A stretch of 64,000 nucleotides of DNA from Demequina sp. B12 (GTDB taxonomy: Bacteria > Actinomycetota > Actinomycetes > Actinomycetales > Demequinaceae): assembly GCF_028823635.1 (NCBI RefSeq), contig NZ_JAPEHU010000004.1:283832-347831 (forward strand). Direction: 5' to 3'. Both the position numbers and the translations under genes were made by a program. This document shows positions 50,257 to 58,151 of the stretch, piece by piece (positions within the stretch are counted from its first letter, which is position 1; every line of letters starts with the position of its first letter). The notes below the pieces were generated by a model. The model was not told the DNA's origin, did not search any database, and saw only the letters and a program-made list of their open reading frames with translations.

Positions 50257-51903
50257 ATGCAGGAATGGGACGAAGAAGTCGATCTCCTGGTCGCAGGCAG
50301 CGGTGCAGCTGCGCTTAGCGCCGCGATTGCAGGAGCAGACGAAGGCCTACAAGTTCTGGTCGTCGAAAGCACCGACAAGTGGGGCGGCACTACCGCCATT
50401 TCGGGCGGCGGCCTATGGATGCCCAACCACCCCGACATGGAGAAACTGGGCAAGCAGGACTCTCCCGAGAAAACGCTCGAGTACATGGATGTCACGATCG
50501 GCGACGTGGGCCCGGCTTCAAGTACCGCGCGTCGTGAGGCCTACGTTCACGGCGTCACCGCGGTCTACAACGAATGGCGCCGCCTAGGTATTACTTGGGC
50601 GCTCAGCGCCGACTACCCGGACTACTATCCCGACAAGCCCGGTGGCATGGACGGTGGCCGCGCCATCGAGACAGAGCCTTTCGACGCCAAACGGCTGGGA
50701 AGCTGGCACGACTCTTCCCGCGCCATGCTGCCCGCACCGCTCAAGACCGACGACGTATGGCTCCTCACCCGAGCCTGGTCCTCCGCATCGGGCTTCCGGA
50801 GAGGTGCCCAGTTTGTGGGACGCACGCTCAAGGGTGTCGCCACAGGAAAGAAGCTCTACGGGCTGGGCGGCGCGTATGCCGGTCACCTCATGGCCACCGC
50901 CAAGAAGCTCGGCGTGGAGGTGCGCTTGCGTACCCCGATTGTGTCCGTCATCAAGGACGGTGACGTCGTCGTGGGTGCAGAGATTCGTACCCCTGGCGGC
51001 ATCAAGCGGGTCCACACCCGCGCCGGCGTGATGCTCGGTACCGGCGGGTTCGCTCGCAACAAAGAATGGCGCAAGGAGCACCACGGTATTGAGGGGTACA
51101 CGTCGGCGCCGGAAGGTGACGATGGCAGCGGGATCCAGGTGGGAATCGATGCCGGAGCTGATGTGGCGCTGATGGACGACGCATGGTGGGGTGCCTCCAT
51201 CATGATGCCTGACGGCGAAGCGCAGTTCAGCGTCAACGAACGCTCAGACCCCTACTCGATCATTGTGGATCAGTCCGGACAACGGTTCTGCAATGAGTCC
51301 GCGAGCTACATCGATGTGGGGCACGCGATCCTGGAACGCGATAAGACGGTGCCCGCGATTCACTCGTGGATGCTTACGGAGCGGCGCCACCACCGCAAGT
51401 TCCTCAACAACGCTGCACTTCAAGGACTCAACAAGCTCAAGAAGGCAGGCTCCGTTGTCGAAGCCGACACGCTTGAAGACTTGGCGGCGAAACTGGGCAT
51501 GGATGAGGACGTCCTGCTCGCCACCGTGGCGCGTTTCAACGGATTCTGCCGTACCGGAGTCGATGAGGACTTTGACCGCGGCCGCACCGCCTACGACAAC
51601 TATTACGGGGATCCTTCACTGAAGAACCCCAACCTGGGTCCCCTCGAAAAGGGCCCCTTCCGTGCCTTCAAGATTGTGCCCGGAGACCTCGGCACTAAGG
51701 GTGGACTCCTCACCGACGAACACGCTCGCGTGCTCGACACCGCGGGTACACCCATTGAAGGCCTGTATGCGGCAGGCAACACCACCGCATCAGTCATGGG
51801 TCGCACTTATCCCGGCGCCGGTTCCACCATCGGCCCTGCCACCGTGTTCGGTTTCCTTGGGGCCAAGCACGCCGCGACCCGCATCAGCACATCCGCGCAC
51901 TAA
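50257..51903 (+). CDS. FAD-dependent oxidoreductase, 3-ketosteroid-delta1-dehydrogenase/fumarate-reductase type
   Basis: A 548-residue flavoprotein. The FAD-binding motif is VDLLVAGSGAAALSAAIAGADEGLQVLVVES, then KWGGTTAISGGGLWMPNH; the C-terminus YPGAGSTIGPATVFGFLGAKHAA is the second FAD contact seen in KstD-like enzymes. KstD enzymes desaturate steroid ring A; related members act on other enones, so the substrate is open. It lacks a heme domain. I start at ATG 50257, 6 bases after GGAGGGA; an upstream ATG overlaps the operator. It heads a TetR-controlled operon with the SDR that follows after 22 bases. Confidence 0.87.
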   Translation: MQEWDEEVDLLVAGSGAAALSAAIAGADEGLQVLVVESTDKWGGTTAISGGGLWMPNHPDMEKLGKQDSPEKTLEYMDVTIGDVGPASSTARREAYVHGVTAVYNEWRRLGITWALSADYPDYYPDKPGGMDGGRAIETEPFDAKRLGSWHDSSRAMLPAPLKTDDVWLLTRAWSSASGFRRGAQFVGRTLKGVATGKKLYGLGGAYAGHLMATAKKLGVEVRLRTPIVSVIKDGDVVVGAEIRTPGGIKRVHTRAGVMLGTGGFARNKEWRKEHHGIEGYTSAPEGDDGSGIQVGIDAGADVALMDDAWWGASIMMPDGEAQFSVNERSDPYSIIVDQSGQRFCNESASYIDVGHAILERDKTVPAIHSWMLTERRHHRKFLNNAALQGLNKLKKAGSVVEADTLEDLAAKLGMDEDVLLATVARFNGFCRTGVDEDFDRGRTAYDNYYGDPSLKNPNLGPLEKGPFRAFKIVPGDLGTKGGLLTDEHARVLDTAGTPIEGLYAAGNTTASVMGRTYPGAGSTIGPATVFGFLGAKHAATRISTSAH

Positions 51904-51925
51904 TCCCCATGCAAGGAGAATGACC

Positions 51926-53062
51926 ATGTTTGGCAAGAAGGACAAGGCGGCAGTGGACTCGGACGCCTCGGCGGCTACGCCCGCTCCCACCGCGGCAGGC
52001 TCCACCGGGCTCAGCGGCGACACCAAGATCAAGGACTGGTTGGCACACCCCCAAGGCGGCCCAGTACTGCGGGCCATGCTGGCCCAGGCAGGCCAGGACG
52101 AGTCGCAACTCAAGCCCGTTCGCGGATTCGCGATGAAGCGCCTGATCCCCATGAGTAAGGGGCAGTTCTCAGAAGAGAAGATCGCGGAACTGGTCGCCAT
52201 GGCTGAGGCCTACGACCCGTCCTCTGCTCCTGACGAGGCTCAGGCCACCGGTGAAGCTCACGCGGCGGATTCAGAAGCCGAAGAAGAACTCGAGCTCCCG
52301 GAGTTTGAGGAGAAGATCACGGAGGGCCGCTTCGCGGGCAAGACGCTCATCATTACCGGCGCTGGCTCTGGAATCGGTCGGGCAACCGCATCGCGTGCCG
52401 CCCGCGAAGGCGCACGCGTCATCGCCGTTGATCTCAATGAAGCCGGTCTCGACGAGTTCATCTCCGAACACGCCGGTCTCGACATCGTGAAGGTCGTCGC
52501 AAACGTGACGCGGCAAGAGGACGTCGACGCGGTCGTTGCGGCGGCAGGGGACACGATCGATGGCCTCGCCAACATCGCCGGGATCATGGACAACATGACG
52601 CCTTTGCACGAGGTGTCTGACGAGGTGTGGGACAAGGTCATGGCGGTCAACGCCACGGGCTTGTTCAAACTGTCGCGTGCAGTGATTCCCACCATGCTGG
52701 AGGCGCACGCCGGCTCCATCGTGAACATCACCTCAGAAGCCGGCATTCGTGGCTCAGCTGCTGGTCTCGCGTACACAGCGTCCAAGCATGCGGTGGTGGG
52801 CATCACTAAGTCGGCCGCCTTTATCTACGGTCCGCAGGGGCTGCGCGTCAACGCAGTGGCGCCCGGTCCGGTCATCACTGGAATCCAGGCGTCGTTTGAC
52901 TCGCCGATGGCGGCCGCACGCATCCAAAAGGCGATGGCGGTGTTGCCCACGCCAGTGGGTCCAGAGTCGCTTGCGGCGTCGATCTGCTTCCTGTTGTCGG
53001 ACGACGGTCACAACATCAACGGCGTGATTCTGCCGTCGGATGGAGGATGGTCCGCGGTCTAG
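51926..53062 (+). CDS. Short-chain dehydrogenase with an unusual N-terminal helical extension
   Basis: A 378-residue protein of which only residues about 138-378 are the SDR enzyme (TLIITGAGSGIGRATASRAA; NIAGIMDNM for NNAG; Ser in NITSEAGIRGSAAG; YTASK). The preceding 137 residues comprise a Ser/Ala/Thr-rich start, a helical stretch at about 35-96 (KIKDWLAHPQGGPVLRAMLAQAGQ...GFAMKRLIPMSKGQFSEEKIAELV) and an acidic linker. Conserved-looking LAHPQGG-type segments occur at the ends of some glycoside hydrolases and related proteins, but I cannot name the domain. AAGGAGA precedes ATG 51926. It shares the TetR-controlled unit with the flavoprotein, so the two probably act on one substrate. Confidence 0.85.
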   Translation: MFGKKDKAAVDSDASAATPAPTAAGSTGLSGDTKIKDWLAHPQGGPVLRAMLAQAGQDESQLKPVRGFAMKRLIPMSKGQFSEEKIAELVAMAEAYDPSSAPDEAQATGEAHAADSEAEEELELPEFEEKITEGRFAGKTLIITGAGSGIGRATASRAAREGARVIAVDLNEAGLDEFISEHAGLDIVKVVANVTRQEDVDAVVAAAGDTIDGLANIAGIMDNMTPLHEVSDEVWDKVMAVNATGLFKLSRAVIPTMLEAHAGSIVNITSEAGIRGSAAGLAYTASKHAVVGITKSAAFIYGPQGLRVNAVAPGPVITGIQASFDSPMAAARIQKAMAVLPTPVGPESLAASICFLLSDDGHNINGVILPSDGGWSAV

Positions 53063-53096
53063 GGTGCGGCACTGACTCTGGTCTGCGCGACACGAC

Positions 53097-53146
53097 CCTG
53101 CGGGGCCTCGCCGATCGCCTGAAGGTGGACGGCGGGGCCCCGCAGG
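53097..53146. terminator. Terminator between the SDR and YoaK-type genes
   Basis: CCTGCGGGGCCTCGCCG (53097-53113) pairs with CGGCGGGGCCCCGCAGG (53130-53146): a 17-bp stem with one G-U pair and a 16-base loop. It lies between two convergent genes and ends 3 bases from the stop of the leftward gene, so it can serve both. Confidence 0.85.
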
Positions 53147-53149
53147 CGT

Positions 53150-53833
53150 CTACGTCAGTGCCATGCCGCGCGTGCGGTGACCCACGATGGTGACGGCCAC
53201 CGTGATGGCGGCACTCAGTGCCATACCTGCGGCGATGTGGACGTTGAGCAGCAGCGCTCCGCAGCAGGCGCCAGCCCCAATCAACACGATCGCCCCCATG
53301 CGTCGCTTCCAAAACGGCATACCTTCCCCGCCTGCCGCGGAGTCAGCAGCGAGACCGGTGATGGTGGACGTGACCACGACGGTGGTGACATCCCTGACCG
53401 CAATGTGGCGCGCTACCGCAGCCTGAAGGCCCATCGCTAAACCCAGGGATGCGGTGATGACGAGTTGGAGGGCTTCCGTGGGATGGGGGTCGAGGGCCAT
53501 GGTGACCGTGGCTGTGGACAGCATGATCGCGACCACGGTGAACATCGCGGTGGTCTTGCCTGACCAGCCAGCATCCCGGGCACGGAGGGTGCGCCCACCG
53601 ATGGCGGCGCCCGCCATGAAGCCCGCCAACGCGACGACGGGTCCCACCACGGGTAAGTCGTCGACGCCCGTCAATCCCATTCCCAGAATGACCACGTTTC
53701 CTGTCATGTTGCCGGTGAAAACCCTGTCGAGGCCCAGGTACCCCACCGCGTCGATGACTCCGGTGGAGAACGTCAGAGCAAGCATCAACAGCAAGTGAAC
53801 GCGGCCGATGCTCGAACGGGTGGTGATGGTCAC
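53150..53833 (-). CDS. YoaK family (DUF1275) membrane protein
   Basis: A 227-residue integral membrane protein with about six helices. It has the family opening LLLMLALTFSTGVIDAVGYLGLDRVFTGNMTGNVVILGMGL and the AVARHIAVRDVTTVVVTSTITGLAADS segment. The function of DUF1275 proteins is not established. I use GTG 53833, which has GGAGG 5 bases upstream; the longer frame to 53941 would overlap the divergent deoD start. Confidence 0.88.
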   Translation of the reverse strand: MTITTRSSIGRVHLLLMLALTFSTGVIDAVGYLGLDRVFTGNMTGNVVILGMGLTGVDDLPVVGPVVALAGFMAGAAIGGRTLRARDAGWSGKTTAMFTVVAIMLSTATVTMALDPHPTEALQLVITASLGLAMGLQAAVARHIAVRDVTTVVVTSTITGLAADSAAGGEGMPFWKRRMGAIVLIGAGACCGALLLNVHIAAGMALSAAITVAVTIVGHRTRGMALT

Positions 53834-53924
53834 GGCGCCTCCTGGCGTGATGGGTGCCGGGGATGGGTGGGCTCTAGTACCGAACTTAGCCGGAGCATCG
53901 GCACTGCGGACGTAGGCTCGACGT

Positions 53925-54632
53925 ATGCCAACTCCGCACATCTCCGCGCCCGATGGCGCTTTCGCCCCCGACGTTCTGCTGCCCGGTGATCCGCGACGTG
54001 CCGCGCTGATCGCCGACCGCTTCCTCGACGACGCTCACCTCGTGACCGAAGTTCGGGGCATCCTTGGCTTCACCGGCACCCATCAAGGCCGACCGTTGTC
54101 CGTGATGGCTACCGGCATGGGCATGCCGTCGGCCACCATTTACACCACCGAACTTGTGCGGCATTACGGGGTGAAGCGCATGGTTCGCGTGGGTACCGCC
54201 GGTGGCATCCATCCTGACTTGCGTCTGGGAGATGTCATTGCGGCGTCCGCTGCTCACACGGATTCGGCCATGTCGACGTACCGTGTGCCGGGTATCCATT
54301 ACTCGCATGCGCCGGCGTTTTCGCTCTTGCGTTCGGCAGCTGACTACGCCGATGCTGCCGGCGTGAACCTGCGTGTGGGACCGGTGCTGACCTCAGACGC
54401 CTTCTACCACCCCGAGCCTTCGCTCGTGGCGCGAGTCGCTGAGTACGGCACGCTTGCCGTCGAGATGGAAGCAGCAGGAATCTATGCGGTTGCTGCGGCA
54501 GAAGGGGTGGAAGCGCTGATGGTCGCCACCATCTCCGACCACGTGGTCCGCGGCGAAGAACTGAGCGCGGACGAACGCGAGAAGACCTTCGAACGCATGG
54601 TGTCGGTCGCGTTGGGAGCGCTCGCGGACTAG
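53925..54632 (+). CDS. deoD: Purine-nucleoside phosphorylase (DeoD type)
   Basis: Hexameric phosphorylase of 235 residues that cleaves purine (deoxy)nucleosides to base and (deoxy)ribose 1-phosphate. It contains VLLPGDPRRAALIADRFL (phosphate contact), GMGMPSATIYTTELVRHYGVKRMVRVGTAGGI, and the substrate-binding VEMEAAGIYAVAA with ISDHVVRGEE. The ATG lies 6 bases after a TAGGCT -10 box (53913-53918), so the mRNA appears leaderless. It converges on pgi across a strong terminator. Confidence 0.95.
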   Translation: MPTPHISAPDGAFAPDVLLPGDPRRAALIADRFLDDAHLVTEVRGILGFTGTHQGRPLSVMATGMGMPSATIYTTELVRHYGVKRMVRVGTAGGIHPDLRLGDVIAASAAHTDSAMSTYRVPGIHYSHAPAFSLLRSAADYADAAGVNLRVGPVLTSDAFYHPEPSLVARVAEYGTLAVEMEAAGIYAVAAAEGVEALMVATISDHVVRGEELSADEREKTFERMVSVALGALAD

Positions 54633-54649
54633 TCGCTAGACCCCTGCCG

Positions 54650-54699
54650 ACAACTGAGGGGCCGATGCCAGGTCATCCCGGCATCGGCCCCTCAGTTGT
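54650..54699. terminator. Bidirectional terminator deoD/pgi made from an inverted pair of the RGGGCCGATGC motif
   Basis: A perfect 20-bp stem, ACAACTGAGGGGCCGATGCC (54650-54669) against GGCATCGGCCCCTCAGTTGT (54680-54699), with a 10-base loop. Each arm contains one copy of RGGGCCGATGC (54658-54668 and, on the other strand, 54681-54691), an 11-mer repeated elsewhere in the window. It sits between two convergent genes. Confidence 0.9.
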
Positions 54700-54707
54700 G
54701 GTGGATG

Positions 54708-56390
54708 TTAGGAAGTGCGGTGCGCCCGGTAGTAGGCGATCAGCGCTTGGGTGGAGGCGTCCTGCGCGTCTAGAGCGGCATCGTCACCCTCGATTGCGGG
54801 CGCGATCTCCAGTGCGAGCTTCTTGCCTAGTTCCACTCCCCACTGGTCGAAGGAGTTGATGCCCCACACCACGCCCTGGACGAACGTGATGTGTTCGTAC
54901 AAGGCGATGAGTTGACCCACGACGGCTGGGGTCAGGGCCGGGGCAAAGATCGACGTGGTGGGCTTGTTTCCTGTGAAGGTGCGTGCGGCGACGAGTGCGC
55001 CCGTGGTGCCTTCCGCTTCGACCTCGGCCGCGGTCTTTCCAAAGGCGAGCGCCTTGGTTTGGGCCAGGAAGTTTGCGAGGAACAGGCCATGGACATCGCG
55101 ACCCCCATCTTCCAGAGGGTAGGCAGGGTTGACGACCGCGATGAAGTCCGCAGGGATGAGCCTGGTGCCCTGGTGAATCAGCTGGTAGAAGGCGTGCTGG
55201 CCGTTCGTGCCGGGCTCGCCCCAGAAGATCTCGCCGGTGTCGGTGGTGACGGGGGAGCCGTCCCAGCGCACCGACTTACCGTTCGACTCCATCGTGAGCT
55301 GCTGCAGGTAGGCGGCGAATCGGTGGAGTTGCTGCGCGTAGGGCAGCACTGCGTGTGACTGTGCGTCGAGGAAGTTGACGTACCAAATGTTGAGCATCCC
55401 CATCAACACGGGCACGTTCTGCTCCAGGGGCGTGTCAGCGACGTGGCGGTCAACCGCGTGGAAGCCGTCAAGGAGTTCGCCGAACACGTCCGGCCCAAGA
55501 GCGATGGCGAGAGACAGTCCAATCGCGGAGTCAACGGAGTAGCGTCCGCCTACCCAGTCCCAGAATCCAAAGGCGTTCGTGGGGTCGATGCCGAAGTCGG
55601 CAACCTTGTCCAGTGCGGTCGACACTGCGACGAAGTGGTGGGCGACGGCCTCGGCTTTTGCCTCTTCGGTGGCGACATCAACACCAGCGGTTGCCAACGC
55701 GTTCCACAGCCAGTCGCGTGCCAGGCGCGCGTTGGTGAGCGTTTCCAAGGTGGTGAACGTCTTGGATGCGACGATGAAGAGCGTGGTCTCAGGATCAAGG
55801 CCCTTGACCTTCTGCGCCATGTCGGTGGGGTCGATGTTCGAGACAAAGCGGGCGCTGATGCCAGCGTTGGCATAGGGCTCCAGGGCCTCGTAAACCATGA
55901 CGGGCCCCAGGTCTGAGCCGCCGATGCCGATGTTGACAATCGTCGTGACCTTCTTGCCGGTGACTCCCACCCACTCTCCGGAGCGGACTCGCTCGGCGAA
56001 CTCGGTGACGCGGCCCAGGACTTCCTGGACGTCGTCGTCGATGTTCTGGCCGTCGACGACGAGCGGCGGCTCGGCATCGGCAGGGCGGCGCAATGCGGTG
56101 TGGAGAACTGCGCGGTCCTCAGTGGTGTTGATGTGCTCGCCTGCGAGCATCGCGGCATAGCGTTCGGCGACGCCGGTTTCCTGTGCAAGTTTGACTAGCG
56201 ATGCGGCGATCTCGTCAGTGACCAAGTTCTTGGAGAGGTCCACATGCAGATCTGCGAGCGGGAGCGAGAAGCGTTCGACGCGGCCCGGATCGGTGGAGAA
56301 CCATTCACGGAGATCGGGGGCGAAGCCGTCGCGGTGTGCGGTGAGCTCGGCCCAAGCGGATGTGGTCGTCGGATCGATCGGTGCAGTCAC
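54708..56390 (-). CDS. pgi: Glucose-6-phosphate isomerase
   Basis: Interconverts glucose 6-phosphate and fructose 6-phosphate in glycolysis, 560 residues. Signatures: [44 protein letters not shown], the PGI motif [24 protein letters not shown], catalytic Glu/His region [18 protein letters not shown], and the C-terminal [16 protein letters not shown] with its lysine. I start at GTG 56390 ([19 protein letters not shown]): a TAACGT -10 box ends 7 bases upstream, giving a leaderless start and the usual family length; the longer open frame to 56519 has no similarity. Confidence 0.95.
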   Translation of the reverse strand: MTAPIDPTTTSAWAELTAHRDGFAPDLREWFSTDPGRVERFSLPLADLHVDLSKNLVTDEIAASLVKLAQETGVAERYAAMLAGEHINTTEDRAVLHTALRRPADAEPPLVVDGQNIDDDVQEVLGRVTEFAERVRSGEWVGVTGKKVTTIVNIGIGGSDLGPVMVYEALEPYANAGISARFVSNIDPTDMAQKVKGLDPETTLFIVASKTFTTLETLTNARLARDWLWNALATAGVDVATEEAKAEAVAHHFVAVSTALDKVADFGIDPTNAFGFWDWVGGRYSVDSAIGLSLAIALGPDVFGELLDGFHAVDRHVADTPLEQNVPVLMGMLNIWYVNFLDAQSHAVLPYAQQLHRFAAYLQQLTMESNGKSVRWDGSPVTTDTGEIFWGEPGTNGQHAFYQLIHQGTRLIPADFIAVVNPAYPLEDGGRDVHGLFLANFLAQTKALAFGKTAAEVEAEGTTGALVAARTFTGNKPTTSIFAPALTPAVVGQLIALYEHITFVQGVVWGINSFDQWGVELGKKLALEIAPAIEGDDAALDAQDASTQALIAYYRAHRTS

Positions 56391-56439
56391 AGGACCAACG
56401 TTAGTGGGCTTTTTGCTTGTCGTCTCTAGGACTGAGTGC

Positions 56440-56880
56440 TTATGTGTGAGGAATCTGCAAAAAGGCGCATCGCTGATTCGTCCATCCCGCGGTAGTGCGC
56501 AGAAGCCGTCCCCTCCCAAGGTGACTTCCGCGCACTACCGGGATCGTGGCGCCGCCCAACGCCTCCCGCGTCGGCGCCACGGGTCTCAGCGTTGCGCGCT
56601 GCGACATCTGAGGTGCGCGATGCGACTGGTCCCAAGCGACCAGGTCCGCCCGTGCACCCACCCTGATTCCGGAGTGAGGCTCGCTCGCCGATGCTGCCCG
56701 GTGCTCTGCCAACACCAGGACCTCCGACGCGGACAACGTGACATCACTGTGCGCATCGAACTCATCGTTAAAGCCCGCCACATCGACAATCACGTCTCCG
56801 GCCACTGCCACGGCCGCGGGACGCAAGTCCCCGTCGATGAGTGCGAACTGTGCGCGCACCACCACATCCATCAGGCTCAT
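56440..56880 (-). pseudogene. Amidohydrolase (allantoinase-like) remnant
   Basis: An open frame of 146 codons. Residues 5-58 (VVVRAQFALIDGDLRPAAVAVAGDVIVDVAGFNDEF...SASEVLVLAEH) look like the N-terminal beta domain of allantoinase/dihydropyrimidinase-type enzymes. It then jumps to GIRVGARADLVAWDQS (about residues 70-86), which looks like the C-terminal VGxDADLVVWD motif of the same family. The metal-binding barrel of about 300 residues between them is absent, so this is best read as a gene with a large internal deletion. The rest of the frame (to 56440) is not recognisable and contains a hairpin at 56490-56540. Identification by eye from short segments. Confidence 0.55.
56490..56540. terminator. 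Hairpin downstream of the amidohydrolase remnant
   Basis: CGGTAGTGCGCAGAAG (56490-56505) pairs with CTTCCGCGCACTACCG (56525-56540), 16 bp with one mismatch and a 19-base loop. It lies between the recognisable remnant and pgi, and probably was the terminator of the decayed gene. Confidence 0.6.
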
Positions 56881-56938
56881 ATGGGGACTGTAGGAGCGCT
56901 GTGTTTCGGCCGTGTGTCAGCCGTGTAGCAATTTGTCG

Positions 56939-57217
56939 CTACTCAGGACCAAATGCGTCGAGGATGTCGTCGCGCCATTCCGGGGCGTCGAGGCTGGCGC
57001 GGTCCAGCAGGTCCCGCCAGTCGTCGCGGGCGTGGTCTGCGGCGTCCTCAAAGAGGGCGAGGCTGCCGCGAGCTGCCAGTACCACCGCTGCATGGATGCG
57101 TTCGGGGTCGATCGAGCCGTCAACGGGCAATCGTTCAAGGGTGCTGAGAACTCTCGGTGCTGACGGTCCAAAGTCGCTGATGACGCGCTCGCGAACTCGG
57201 TCGCTGACAACAGGCAT
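56939..57217 (-). CDS. Small conserved actinobacterial protein of unknown function
   Basis: A 92-residue soluble, mostly helical, acidic protein (VSDRVRERVISDFGPSAPRVLSTLERL...DPERIHAAVVLAARGSLALFEDAADHARDDWRDLLDRASL). The last part, RDDWRDLLxxA...W, looks like a conserved actinobacterial pattern without assigned function. I start at ATG 57217, which lies 7 bases after a CAGAAT -10 box and has no ribosome-binding site; the frame also has ATG 57226 and an earlier start. It is a single gene between the remnant and the divergent nrd operon. Confidence 0.75.
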   Translation of the reverse strand: MPVVSDRVRERVISDFGPSAPRVLSTLERLPVDGSIDPERIHAAVVLAARGSLALFEDAADHARDDWRDLLDRASLDAPEWRDDILDAFGPE

Positions 57218-57392
57218 GGCGCCCATTCTGACACTCCGAAGCAATGTCACAGGGTGGAGGTACTTTCTTCTTGCGGGATGTTGATGACTGTCAGATATGG
57301 AGCCATCGGCGTGTCGTCACGGCGTGTCCGTATGAGCACGGGCGTGTCGTGTGGAGTGCTCCACAGAAGTCCACAGGATCCTCACAGGGGCT

Positions 57393-57461
57393 GTGTACAA
57401 AATTGTGGAGAAACACAGCATGTTGTGGTGGCGACATAGGGTGACCCCCATATTATGGTGG
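57393..57461 (+). promoter_or_regulatory. NrdR-box-like repeats and promoter of the nrdHIEF operon
   Basis: The best NrdR-type site is ACACAGCATGTTGTGG (57413-57428), close to the ACAC-AT-rich-GTGT form of known boxes. Related imperfect sites flank it: GTGTACAAAATTGTGG (57393-57408, centres 20 bases apart) and CCCCATATTATGGTGG (57446-57461, centres 33 bases apart), the last containing a -10-like TATTAT (57451-57456). NrdR represses ribonucleotide reductase genes at paired boxes when dATP is high. GGAAGGA precedes nrdH. Confidence 0.6.
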
Positions 57462-57500
57462 TGCCGTTGGTCCGCACAAAGTCCCCGGAAGGAAGCTCTC

Positions 57501-57737
57501 ATGACAATCTCGGTTTACTCCAAGCCCGCTTGTGTGCAGTGCACTGCGACAAAGAAGGCACTCGAGCGCGCTGACCTCGAGTTCGAGATTTTCGATGTGA
57601 CGATGGACCAAGACGCGTACGACACCGTCATGAAGCTCGGCTACATGCAGGCTCCCGTCGTGGTGGCTGGCGACGAGCACTGGTCCGGCTTCCAGCCCGA
57701 CCGCATTGCGGCCCTGGCTGAACGGGCCGCCTCCTAA
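57501..57737 (+). CDS. nrdH: Glutaredoxin-like protein NrdH
   Basis: A 78-residue redoxin with thioredoxin-like activity that reduces class Ib ribonucleotide reductase. The active site is C11-V-Q-C14 (SKPACVQCTATKKAL), and the C-terminal APVVVAGDEHWSGFQPDRI is the NrdH signature (WSGF..D). Full-length. First gene of nrdHIEF, with a ribosome-binding site GGAAGGA and NrdR-like boxes upstream. Confidence 0.96.
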   Translation: MTISVYSKPACVQCTATKKALERADLEFEIFDVTMDQDAYDTVMKLGYMQAPVVVAGDEHWSGFQPDRIAALAERAAS

Positions 57738-57749
57738 CCGGAGCTCTTG

Positions 57750-58151
57750 GTGGCGTCGCTGGTCTATTTCAGTTCGGCATCGGGCAACACGCACCGATTC
57801 GTCGAAAAATTGGGCGTGCCAGCGCACCGCATCCCGTTGCTCCCCACCGAGGAGCCACTCACCGTCGACGAGCCCTACGTCTTGATTGTTCCCACCTATG
57901 GCGGGGGCAATGGCAAGGGCGCCGTACCCAAGCAGGTCATCAAGTTCCTGAACGACGAACACAACCGTTCGTACATCAGGGGAGTGGTGAGTGCTGGAAA
58001 CACCAACTTTGGCGCGGCCTACTGCATCGCTGGGGACATCATCTCCAGCAAGTGCGACGTGCCCCATCTCTACAAGTTTGAACTCTTTGGAACCCCGGAC
58101 GACGTCACCGCCGTTCGCAACGGATTGGATCTGCTGTGGAAGCAACAGTGA
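57750..58151 (+). CDS. nrdI: NrdI flavodoxin-like protein
   Basis: A 133-residue flavoprotein that supplies oxidant to build the Mn(III)2-tyrosyl radical in NrdF. Signatures: [19 protein letters not shown] (FMN phosphate loop) and [31 protein letters not shown]. The GTG at 57750 has GGAG 7 bases upstream; a TTG one codon earlier is possible. The stop overlaps the nrdE start (GTGA), so the two are coupled. Confidence 0.95.
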   Translation: MASLVYFSSASGNTHRFVEKLGVPAHRIPLLPTEEPLTVDEPYVLIVPTYGGGNGKGAVPKQVIKFLNDEHNRSYIRGVVSAGNTNFGAAYCIAGDIISSKCDVPHLYKFELFGTPDDVTAVRNGLDLLWKQQ

